Below, in pieces: positions 1 to 5,168 of a stretch of DNA of 5,340 bases. Source of the DNA: Planctomycetota bacterium. GTDB taxonomy: Bacteria > Planctomycetota > GCA-002687715. Below the pieces are notes generated by a model. The model worked only from the letters and a program-made list of their open reading frames with translations. It did no database searches and was not told the origin of the DNA. The position numbers were made by a program, and so were the translations under genes. Where the stretch lies: the NCBI GenBank assembly GCA_013213915.1, contig JABSRK010000264.1, positions 1 to 5,340 of the forward strand, written 5' to 3'. The first letter of the stretch is position 1. Each line of letters starts with the position of its first letter.

Positions 1-286
1 CGGCAACACCGGCTTTCCGGAAGTACTTCGAGACCACGATGTCCGTCGCGAGTTGCGACCAGTTGTCCGGCACTTCCACGTCGTCCATGCGGAACACCGT
101 GCTGCCGTCCGGGTTGCTGATCACAGAAGATCGCCGCACCCAACGCTGCTCATCGAGTGGTTTCTCGCCCGGCTTGGTGAAATAGCGCTCGATCATCACT
201 CCTGCACCCTCGGTCACCGACGCGGCAGTCGCGCCCCGCTGTGCGGCCCAACCGGGGGCCTTTGAGCGACCGTTCGAGTTGTCCAT
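1..286 (-). CDS. nrdJ: Adenosylcobalamin-dependent (class II) ribonucleotide reductase, N-terminal fragment
   Basis: This is the first 95 residues of a vitamin B12-dependent ribonucleotide reductase that runs off the left edge. The full enzyme reduces ribonucleotides to deoxyribonucleotides in the cytosol, using adenosylcobalamin as radical source and needing no oxygen. Residues 1-30 are a low-complexity tail. Residues 31-95 match the conserved NrdJ entry region: the IERYFTKPG segment, then ERRD-like RWVRRSSVISN, then VEVPDNWSQLATDIVVSKYF, the hallmark stretch (about 71-89), followed by RKAGV. The catalytic cysteines and radical-site residues lie outside the window. I chose ATG at 286 because AGGGA lies 5 nt upstream. 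An internal ATG at residue 31 has AGGAG only 2 nt away, which is too close. A divergent cobalamin adenosyltransferase lies 487 bp away. Family assignment is by recognition of the conserved N-terminal motif, not by a search. Confidence 0.88.
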   Translation of the reverse strand, partial: MDNSNGRSKAPGWAAQRGATAASVTEGAGVMIERYFTKPGEKPLDEQRWVRRSSVISNPDGSTVFRMDDVEVPDNWSQLATDIVVSKYFRKAGVA

Positions 287-291
287 CGACG

Positions 292-300
292 TCCCTTCCC
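292..300 (-). promoter_or_regulatory. Ribosome binding site of nrdJ
   Basis: The minus strand reads GGGAAGGGA followed by CGTCG and then ATG. The AGGGA core ends 5 nt before the start codon at 286. It supports that start over the internal ATG. Confidence 0.6.
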
Positions 301-424
301 CGACCACACTCGCGCGTCATCGCTGTCCGAGGTGATCCGCTGCGGTCCCATGATCCCACGGCGCCGGGATAAATCGGCACGGGCGGCGCAAGATCCGATC
401 GGTTTGCTTCCCAACCCCAATGCT

Positions 425-447
425 GACAGGGACATCTGTCGGTCCCT
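425..447 (-). promoter_or_regulatory. Pair of mutually exclusive short hairpins in the nrdJ leader
   Basis: On the plus strand GACAG (425-429) pairs with CTGTC (436-440), and AGGGAC (428-433) pairs with GTCCCT (442-447). The two stems share bases 428-429 and interlock, so only one can form at a time. Both fall within the predicted untranslated leader of nrdJ, about 140-160 nt before its start codon. Stems of 5-6 bp are weak and can arise by chance in GC-rich DNA, and no T-run follows. A regulatory role is inference only. Confidence 0.25.
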
Positions 448-482
448 CAGGTTTGGCTCCCCGTGGCCATCACCCTTCAGCG

Positions 483-497
483 TCCCCTCCGTTGGGG
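483..497. promoter_or_regulatory. Degenerate second copy of the operator half-site
   Basis: The stretch contains CCCC (484-487) and GTTGGGG (491-497), an imperfect inverted repeat. Its GTTGGG lies 31 bp from the GTTGGG of the perfect palindrome at 514-527, three helical turns away. The left half is poorly conserved, so it may be a weak second box or a chance resemblance. Confidence 0.25.
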
Positions 498-513
498 TCG
501 GAACACCACTACC

Positions 514-527
514 CCCAACATGTTGGG
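514..527. promoter_or_regulatory. Perfect 14-bp palindrome, candidate NrdR-type operator
   Basis: CCCAACATGTTGGG is a perfect inverted repeat without spacer, placed just downstream of the predicted nrdJ -10, at about +3 to +17. Its core CAACATGTTG matches the commonly described NrdR core CWATATATWG at 8 of 10 positions. NrdR is the ATP/dATP-sensing repressor that controls many ribonucleotide reductase operons and usually binds two boxes about three helical turns apart. A GTTGGG half-site recurs exactly 31 bp away, at 491-496, in a degraded box. The palindrome and spacing are seen directly. The NrdR assignment is inferred, and another repressor could bind here. Confidence 0.45.
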
Positions 528-536
528 CAAGAGTCG

Positions 537-564
537 ATCATAAGTGGGCCATCGCTCCTGTCAA
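537..564 (-). promoter_or_regulatory. Predicted sigma-70-type promoter for nrdJ
   Basis: On the minus strand a perfect TTGACA (564-559) is followed after 16 bp by TATGAT (542-537), which differs from the -10 consensus at one position. The predicted transcription start is near 530, giving a leader of about 245 nt before the nrdJ ATG at 286. It faces nrdJ and lies next to a palindrome, which fits a regulated promoter. A housekeeping-factor consensus match stands out in such GC-rich DNA, but no transcript data are available. Confidence 0.55.
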
Positions 565-590
565 CGCTGGGTCGGACCAAATGTGCCGCT

Positions 591-604
591 CATGGCCAGC
601 CATG
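591..604. repeat. Short inverted repeat CATGGC-CA-GCCATG
   Basis: Six-base arms are separated by two bases in the middle of the divergent spacer, upstream of the -35 predicted for nrdJ and about 170 bp before the adenosyltransferase start. It could be an activator or repressor site for either gene. No family-specific motif is recognised and chance occurrence is possible. Confidence 0.25.
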
Positions 605-742
605 GGCGCAACAGCCGCTATAGCAACGATCTCCGCTCGCCGCGCAGGACCGATTCGCGCCTCAGGCTTGTCATTCCTTCCCTGGATGGCCCGCCCGGGG
701 GCGAGGACAACGACTTTCCTGTCGCCGGCCCCATCGTATGGT

Positions 743-759
743 GCAAGGGATCACCTTGC
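743..759 (+). promoter_or_regulatory. Inverted repeat just upstream of the adenosyltransferase ribosome binding site
   Basis: GCAAGG (743-748) and CCTTGC (754-759) form a 6-bp stem with loop GATCA. The stem ends 4 nt before the GGAG at 764-767. One mismatch outward, GG at 740-741 faces CC at 761-762, extending the symmetry. If transcription starts upstream, this hairpin abuts the ribosome binding site. If it starts near 749, the repeat would be a DNA operator. No T-tract follows, so it is not a terminator. Confidence 0.3.
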
Positions 760-773
760 CCCTGGAGTTCTGC

Positions 774-1346
774 ATGAGCATCGCGACCCGTTCCGGCGAC
801 GATGGAAACACCCGCCTCTTCGGAGGGCGACGCGTGGCCAAGGACGAGCCGCGCGTCGAAGCGCTCGGCACGATCGACGAGTTGAACGCGTACCTCGGAC
901 TGACGCGCGCCTCCCCCATACCTGTGGCGATCGACCACATGCTCCAGCGCATCCAGTCCGACCTGTTCGACCTCGGTAACGACCTGGTCAACCCGCGAGA
1001 CGACACTGTGGACGAGAAGTCCGTGACCCCTTTTTCCCCCACCGCACTCGACGCAGTCGATGCATGGCTGGTTCAACTGGAGGACGGGCTCCCGCCCATG
1101 ACGTCCCACCTCCTCCCCGGCGGCCACCATGGCGCGTCCCTGCTCGGGGTCTGCCGCGCCCTCGCGCGTCGAGCTGAACGGCGCGTGGTCTCTCTGGCGC
1201 TCCACGAGCGCATGCCTGGAGTCATCTTGCGCTATCTCAACCGCCTCTCGGACCTCTTCTTCGTCATGGCTCGCCACGTCAACACCAACGCGGGAATGCC
1301 AGAGCCGGAGTGGGAACCACGTGAGGTGCGCGAGGCCGAGGACTAG
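774..1346 (+). CDS. pduO: PduO-type ATP:cob(I)alamin adenosyltransferase
   Basis: The enzyme transfers the adenosyl group of ATP to cob(I)alamin to give adenosylcobalamin, the cofactor of class II ribonucleotide reductase and of mutases such as methylmalonyl-CoA mutase. The 190-residue product has the usual length and the family motifs in order. These are the N-terminal ATP-binding TRSGDDG (5-11), EALGTIDELNA (29-39), ARRAER with its key arginines (131-136), and RYLNRLSDLFFVMAR (153-167). PduO-type enzymes are helical-bundle trimers in the cytosol. ATG at 774 is chosen because GGAG (764-767) lies 6 nt upstream. An in-frame ATG at 738 has no Shine-Dalgarno motif. It is divergent from nrdJ, which suggests dedicated cofactor supply, and convergent with the leucine degradation operon. 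The family is certain from motifs; the name pduO reflects type, not a Pdu microcompartment context. Confidence 0.93.
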   Translation: MSIATRSGDDGNTRLFGGRRVAKDEPRVEALGTIDELNAYLGLTRASPIPVAIDHMLQRIQSDLFDLGNDLVNPRDDTVDEKSVTPFSPTALDAVDAWLVQLEDGLPPMTSHLLPGGHHGASLLGVCRALARRAERRVVSLALHERMPGVILRYLNRLSDLFFVMARHVNTNAGMPEPEWEPREVREAED

Positions 1347-1361
1347 GCATGGACGATCCAC

Positions 1362-1374
1362 GGCGGCCACCGCC
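1362..1374. terminator. Weak hairpin between convergent genes
   Basis: GGCGG (1362-1366) and CCGCC (1370-1374) make a 5-bp GC stem with a three-base loop inside the 44-bp gap between the two convergent stop codons. GATCC at 1355-1359 and GGATC at 1387-1391 could pair around it. There is no T-run on either strand, so it does not qualify as a classic intrinsic terminator. It may still slow polymerase from both sides, or be incidental. Confidence 0.25.
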
Positions 1375-1390
1375 CAGGTAGCACCGGGAT

Positions 1391-2323
1391 CTAACTCATC
1401 TCCAGGTGGTCCGGCTTCGGCCCCTGGCCTCTGCCGCGTAGCGCCCGGTAGGTGTGGCTCGGCAACGTGTGCCCCAGCGCCTCCTCCATGAGCAGCGAGG
1501 CCGCCACCTGCGCCTCGAGGTCAACACCCGTCTTCACGCCCATGCCGTTGAACATGAAGATAAGGTCCTCGGTCGCGGTGTTTCCCGCCGCGCCAGGGGC
1601 GTAGGGACAGCCACCCAGGCCGCCAGCAGACGCGTCGAAGGTGCGGACACCGAGCTCGTAAGCCGCCAGAGCATTGGCGCACCCCATCCCGTAGGTGTCG
1701 TGAAAGTGGACGGCGCAGCGGTCGAGGACGCCTTCCACTGCCAGGCGCCCGCAGAGATCGCGAATCTCCCCCGGGGTGCCGCGGCCGATGGTCTCGCCCA
1801 GGCTCACCTCTTCGCACCCGACGTCGATGAGACGGCGCACGACAGACACCGTCAGAGAGGGGTCGATGCGTCCCTCGTATGGACAGTGCAGGATCGTCGA
1901 GCAGTAGCCGCGAACCGTACGTCCGCACTCCCTGGCAGCCTCGAGCACGGACGCGAACCGCGCAAAGCTCTCGTCGATGGACGCCTTGATGTTCTTCTGG
2001 TTGAACGTCTCGGACGCGGCCGTGAACACAGCCCATTGGCTGATCCCGGTCTTCCTGGCGCGAGCCACACCATGGTCGTTCGGCACAAGCGCCGTATAGG
2101 TCACCCCCTCTCTCTCCGGCAGACGGGAGGCCACCACATCCGCGTCCGCCAGCTGGGGTATCACCTTCGGGTGAACGAAAGCCGTGGCCTCGATGCGACG
2201 GTGGCCGGCGTCAGCAAGGGCCTCGATGAAAGCGATCTTGCGCTCCGTCGAGACATGGTTGGGCTCGTTCTGTAGGCCGTCACGCGGGCCGACCTCGACA
2301 ATGGTCACGTCGTCCGGGCTCAT
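1391..2323 (-). CDS. liuE: 3-hydroxy-3-methylglutaryl-CoA lyase
   Basis: It cleaves HMG-CoA to acetoacetate and acetyl-CoA, the last step of leucine degradation. The 310-residue TIM-barrel protein of the DRE-TIM metallolyase superfamily shows the family signatures. These are VEVGPRDGLQNE (9-20) with catalytic Arg14 and metal-binding Asp15, SETFNQKNIKAS (104-115), the metal-binding HFHDTYG (206-212, His206 and His208), and the HMG-CoA lyase signature GGLGGCPYAPGAAGN (234-248) with catalytic Cys239 and Asn248. The conserved SLGDTIG loop reads SLGETIG here (Glu177), a D-to-E change at an acidic position studied in the human enzyme. The start is ATG at 2323; an in-frame stop lies just upstream. 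No good Shine-Dalgarno motif precedes it, only GGGTG very close, unlike its neighbours. It is the last gene of the operon, 43 bp after the biotin-carrier gene. Confidence 0.94.
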   Translation of the reverse strand: MSPDDVTIVEVGPRDGLQNEPNHVSTERKIAFIEALADAGHRRIEATAFVHPKVIPQLADADVVASRLPEREGVTYTALVPNDHGVARARKTGISQWAVFTAASETFNQKNIKASIDESFARFASVLEAARECGRTVRGYCSTILHCPYEGRIDPSLTVSVVRRLIDVGCEEVSLGETIGRGTPGEIRDLCGRLAVEGVLDRCAVHFHDTYGMGCANALAAYELGVRTFDASAGGLGGCPYAPGAAGNTATEDLIFMFNGMGVKTGVDLEAQVAASLLMEEALGHTLPSHTYRALRGRGQGPKPDHLEMS

Positions 2324-2366
2324 GCACCCATTCTACGAGGGATTTCCCGGCGGGCAGGAACTCGCG

Positions 2367-2864
2367 TCAGCGCAGCTCCAAGCGCACCAGGACCTGACCG
2401 ATGTCGACCAGCTGGCCGGCTGAGACATCGACCGACATCACTTTGGCCGCCCCCGGAGAGACCAGGCGGTGCTCCATCTTCATGGCCTCCACCACGACGA
2501 GAGGGGCGCCTGCCTCGATCTCATCCCCTTGGGCGCACAGGACATCCAGGACCGTGCCCGTCATGGGGGCCTCGATGTCCCCTCCACCGACCTCAACGGC
2601 GGCGCTCACGGCACCGCCGTCGTGCGACCGATGGAGCGCCCAGGTGCGCCCCGCATACGAGACCACGACGTGCTCCCGGGACAGGTGAACGACCCCACCC
2701 ACCTGGCCACCCGCGAGTCTGACCACCAAACGTTCGCCCTCCGAGACAATGGACGCCTCGATGAGCTCGTCGCCACGGCGGACACTGAGTTCGTCTCCGC
2801 GACGGTCGCAGAGCAGCTCCACGTCCTGTCCGCGCCAGCTGAGATGGTGACGAACTCCGCTCAC
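2367..2864 (-). CDS. Biotin-carrier protein of 3-methylcrotonyl-CoA carboxylase (separate C-terminal part of the alpha subunit)
   Basis: The 165-residue product carries the biotinyl domain in its last 70 residues. IEAPMTGTV (97-105) is followed by EAMKMEH (126-132), with Lys129 as the biotinylation site, 36 residues from the C terminus as is usual. The first 90 or so residues are beta-rich and correspond in position to the linker domain of methylcrotonyl-CoA carboxylase alpha chains. The swinging biotin carries CO2 from the biotin carboxylase to the carboxyltransferase. In most bacteria this part is fused to the carboxylase in one chain of about 650-700 residues; here the two products add up to about 665. 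The start is GTG, overlapping the previous stop as GTGA, with GGAGGG 6 nt upstream inside the previous gene. That favours a real split with translational coupling over a sequencing frameshift. Confidence 0.88.
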   Translation of the reverse strand: MSGVRHHLSWRGQDVELLCDRRGDELSVRRGDELIEASIVSEGERLVVRLAGGQVGGVVHLSREHVVVSYAGRTWALHRSHDGGAVSAAVEVGGGDIEAPMTGTVLDVLCAQGDEIEAGAPLVVVEAMKMEHRLVSPGAAKVMSVDVSAGQLVDIGQVLVRLELR

Positions 2865-4363
2865 GAGGCGCCCTCCGGCGGCACCAGCCGAAAATCGCCG
2901 AGGCGGTCATAGGGAGACCAGCGGTCGAGTCCGTCTTCGCGGCCCAGGCCGTCGGGCCCGCGCTTCGTGAGGCTCAAAGCCGCGAGGGCAAGAACGGCTT
3001 GCGGAATCTCGTCCGGTGCTACCGGGACGCCGCTCGTCTCGAGCGTGTGCGTGAACGTCTTTCCCTCACGGAAAGCGTCCCCCTCGAGGACGTCGATGAG
3101 ATACGCGATGTTCGTTGCGGGCCCGATGACATGGAGATCCCGCAAAGCCGCCACGAGTCGCCCGCGGGCGTGCTCGCGGTCGCGCCCACCAGCCACGATT
3201 TTCATCAGCAACGGGTCGTAGTGCCGGGTGACCTCCTGACCTTCCCTGACGCCGCAATCCACACGGACACCCGGGCCACCAGGCAACGCCAGGCGGTCCA
3301 GATGCCCTACCTGCGGGAGGAAACCGGACTCAGGATTCTCAGCGTAGACCCGCGCCTCCACGGCCCAGCCGCGCGGCGCAAGCACCTCCGGCAACCCGTC
3401 CGCAAGCCGAGCGCCCTCCGCGATGGCGATCTGCCACTGGACGAGGTCCTCCCCCGTCACCATCTCGGTCACCCCGTGCTCGACTTGCAGGCGCGTGTTC
3501 ATCTCCAGGAACCAGAACGACCCATCCTCCTCCACGAGTAGCTCGATGGTGCCGGCGCCGACATAATCCACCGCCTTTGCGAGCTTGACCGCAGCGTCGC
3601 TGAGCCGTGCGCGCAGGCCCTCGTCAACGGCGGGCGATGGACACTCTTCGACCACCTTCTGATGCCGACGTTGCAAGCTGCACTCGCGTTCGAGAACGGA
3701 GGCGACCTGGCCGTGTGTGTCGGCGAGTATTTGCACCTCGATGTGACGTGAGGGGTGGATATACCGCTCGAGCATGAGCCTGCTGTCACCGAAGGCACCC
3801 TGCGCCTCGCGACGTGCCGCCGCGATCGCGCCTTCCAGTTCCGCCTCGCACCCGACCTTGCGCATCCCCTTGCCACCGCCGCCCATGGCCGCTTTCACGA
3901 GCAGCGGGTAGCCGATTCGCCGGGCCTCCAGCGCGAGGGTGGCGTCGTCGTCTGGCCCTCCATACCCAGGTACAGGAGACACGCCCGCCTTCTCAGCTAC
4001 GCGGCGCGCCTCTGCCTTGTCCCCCATGCGACGGATGGCGTCCGGCGGCGGGCCGATGAAGACGAGGCCAGCCGCTGTACAGGCTTCAGCAAAGGCCGCG
4101 CTTTCCGAGAGGAACCCGTACCCCGGATGTACGGCGTCGCAGCCCATGTCGCACGCAGCGGTGACCACCTTGACCACGTTCAGGTAACTATCGGCCGCCG
4201 GAGCCCGGCCGATAGGGCGCGCATCATCCGCGAGGCGCACATGCGGTGCGTCCTCGTCTACGTCCGAGTAGATCGCGCAAGCGTCCTTGCCCAAAGCGCG
4301 CAGCGTGCGAATGATCCGACAAGCGATCTCGCCCCGATTCGCGACCAGGACCCGTTGGATCAA
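2861..4363 (-). CDS. liuD: Biotin carboxylase subunit of 3-methylcrotonyl-CoA carboxylase
   Basis: It carboxylates carrier-bound biotin with bicarbonate and ATP, the first half-reaction of 3-methylcrotonyl-CoA carboxylase. The 500-residue product has all three biotin carboxylase parts: the N-terminal domain starting VLVANRGEIACRI (5-17) with HPGYGFLSES (79-88); the ATP-grasp domain with glycine loop KAAMGGGGKGMR (157-168), ERECSLQRRHQKVVEE (225-240) and the active-site EMNTRLQVEHGVTE (287-300); and a C-terminal domain with AVEARVYAE (334-342). VEHG replaces the usual VEHP. The assignment to methylcrotonyl-CoA rests on the neighbouring liuB, liuC and liuE genes; the enzyme alone could equally belong to acetyl- or propionyl-CoA carboxylase. 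I chose TTG at 4363 because it gives MIQRVLVANRGEIA, the family's normal N terminus, a 4-bp TTGA overlap with liuC and AGGAGG upstream. GTG at 4381 is an alternative giving 506 residues. No biotinyl domain is present in this chain. Confidence 0.92.
   Translation of the reverse strand: MIQRVLVANRGEIACRIIRTLRALGKDACAIYSDVDEDAPHVRLADDARPIGRAPAADSYLNVVKVVTAACDMGCDAVHPGYGFLSESAAFAEACTAAGLVFIGPPPDAIRRMGDKAEARRVAEKAGVSPVPGYGGPDDDATLALEARRIGYPLLVKAAMGGGGKGMRKVGCEAELEGAIAAARREAQGAFGDSRLMLERYIHPSRHIEVQILADTHGQVASVLERECSLQRRHQKVVEECPSPAVDEGLRARLSDAAVKLAKAVDYVGAGTIELLVEEDGSFWFLEMNTRLQVEHGVTEMVTGEDLVQWQIAIAEGARLADGLPEVLAPRGWAVEARVYAENPESGFLPQVGHLDRLALPGGPGVRVDCGVREGQEVTRHYDPLLMKIVAGGRDREHARGRLVAALRDLHVIGPATNIAYLIDVLEGDAFREGKTFTHTLETSGVPVAPDEIPQAVLALAALSLTKRGPDGLGREDGLDRWSPYDRLGDFRLVPPEGAS
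2871..2876 (-). promoter_or_regulatory. Ribosome binding site of the biotin-carrier gene, inside the biotin carboxylase gene
   Basis: GGAGGG on the minus strand ends 6 nt before the GTG at 2864. It lies in the last codons of the biotin carboxylase gene. Its near-ideal sequence and spacing support independent initiation of the carrier protein. Confidence 0.6.
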
Positions 4364-5157
4364 GGCCCCTCCTCGCGCCACGCAGGCGAACGCTTCTCAA
4401 GGAACGCGGATAACCCCTCCCGCGCCTCGTCGGTCGCGCGGACCTGCGCTATGAGCCGCGCCGTCATCTCCGTGGCTTCCGCCATGGGTTGGCCCACGAC
4501 CCTGTCCACGAGCCGCTTTGCCTCTCGCGCCGCGACCGGACCGGCAGCCAGAATTTCAGCGACCACCTCCTCGACGCGCCGATCCAATGCGTCGGCGGCG
4601 ACGGCTTCGCTCACGAGGCCGATCTCGGCAGCCCGGCGACCGTCGAAAACCTCGCCCGTCGAGAAGTAGCGCCGCGCGTGCGCAGGGGGGACCTTGCGCA
4701 GGACGAACGGCGAGATCGCCGCCGGGATGATTCCAAGCCGAACTTCGGTAAACCCGAACTTCGCCCCCGTCTCGGCAATCGCGATATCAGCACACGCCAC
4801 GAGTCCCGAACCCCCTCCCACCGCCGCGCCCTGGATCACCGCAATGGTGGGGCACGGGATGGCGACAAAAGCCTGGAACAGCCCGGAGAGCCGCCGCGCG
4901 TCGGCCTGGTTCTCGGCCTCGGAGTAGTCCGCGGCCGCCCTCATCCAGGCCACATCGGCGCCGGAGCAGAACACGGGGCCCTCGCCTCTGACAACGACGC
5001 AGCTTGATTCCTGGTCTTTCGCCGCCTCCTCGAAGGCCGACGTCAACTCGGCGATCATGCGCGCGTCGAAGGCATTGCGTACCTCCGGGCGCCGGAGCTG
5101 GACCTCGAGCTTCTTCCCCTCGCGGCGGAAGTCCACGGTTTCGAAGTCGTGCTTCAA
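4360..5157 (-). CDS. liuC: Enoyl-CoA hydratase family protein, probable 3-methylglutaconyl-CoA hydratase
   Basis: It probably hydrates 3-methylglutaconyl-CoA to HMG-CoA, linking the carboxylase to the lyase. The 265-residue crotonase-fold protein shows RPEVRNAFD (23-31), the oxyanion-hole segments VFCSGADVAWM (62-72) and GAAVGGGSGL (110-119), and FGFTEVRLGIIPAAISPFV (134-152), where Glu138 aligns with one of the two catalytic glutamates of crotonase. The other glutamate position is glycine (GGGSGL), as I recall for bacterial LiuC-type proteins. The TEVRLGxIPAxISPFV stretch is typical of this subgroup. The start is TTG at 5157, preceded by AGGAG with 6-nt spacing that overlaps the liuB stop codon. 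Its own stop overlaps the start of the biotin carboxylase gene. The crotonase family is certain; the substrate comes from context and subgroup motifs. Confidence 0.9.
   Translation of the reverse strand: MKHDFETVDFRREGKKLEVQLRRPEVRNAFDARMIAELTSAFEEAAKDQESSCVVVRGEGPVFCSGADVAWMRAAADYSEAENQADARRLSGLFQAFVAIPCPTIAVIQGAAVGGGSGLVACADIAIAETGAKFGFTEVRLGIIPAAISPFVLRKVPPAHARRYFSTGEVFDGRRAAEIGLVSEAVAADALDRRVEEVVAEILAAGPVAAREAKRLVDRVVGQPMAEATEMTARLIAQVRATDEAREGLSAFLEKRSPAWREEGP
4368..4373 (-). promoter_or_regulatory. Ribosome binding site deciding the biotin carboxylase start
   Basis: A perfect AGGAGG sits on the minus strand inside the end of liuC, 4 nt before the TTG at 4363. The spacing is slightly short. 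The alternative GTG at 4381 lies upstream of this motif and has no comparable signal, so the TTG start is preferred. Confidence 0.5.
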
Positions 5158-5163
5158 GGGGTG

Positions 5164-5168
5164 CTCCT
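5164..5168 (-). promoter_or_regulatory. Ribosome binding site of liuC, overlapping the liuB stop
   Basis: The minus strand reads TAGGAG, where TAG is the liuB stop and AGGAG is the Shine-Dalgarno motif, 6 nt before the TTG at 5157. The layout suggests coupled translation of the two genes and supports the TTG start. Confidence 0.6.

Larger units (their letters stand above)
287..773. other. Divergent intergenic region between nrdJ and the adenosyltransferase gene
   Basis: This 487-bp stretch holds no convincing gene. Open frames across it lack family motifs and Shine-Dalgarno signals. It contains the predicted nrdJ promoter and palindromic operator, a leader hairpin pair, and short inverted repeats near the adenosyltransferase start. 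I looked on both strands for cobalamin-riboswitch hallmarks, mainly the B12-box-like AGxCAGxAGACCTGCC, and found none. A promoter for the plus-strand gene is not obvious. TATGGT at 737-742 with TTTCCT at 715-720 (16-bp spacing) is a weak candidate only. Confidence 0.6.

Noticed and set aside
287..773. Cobalamin riboswitch between nrdJ and the adenosyltransferase gene
   Set aside because: It would fit the biology, but I could not find the B12-box-like conserved segment or its partner helices on either strand.
332..979. A 215-residue plus-strand open frame across the divergent spacer into the adenosyltransferase gene
   Set aside because: It overlaps the adenosyltransferase in another frame, has no Shine-Dalgarno motif and no recognisable domain, and covers the predicted nrdJ promoter.
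618..1370. A 250-residue minus-strand open frame opposite the adenosyltransferase gene
   Set aside because: It mirrors a gene with full PduO motifs, has no recognisable domain of its own, and such antisense frames are common in GC-rich DNA.
1347..1390. Strong bidirectional terminator between convergent genes
   Set aside because: Only a 5-bp stem without T-tracts is present, so it is kept as a low-confidence hairpin and not claimed as a functional terminator.
1454..2275. A 273-residue plus-strand open frame opposite HMG-CoA lyase
   Set aside because: It is an antisense shadow of a gene with all catalytic signatures, with no motif of its own.
3755..4669. A 304-residue plus-strand open frame crossing the biotin carboxylase and liuC
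   Set aside because: It lies antisense to two well-supported genes, is low-complexity and rich in Arg, Ala and Ser, and has no family motif.
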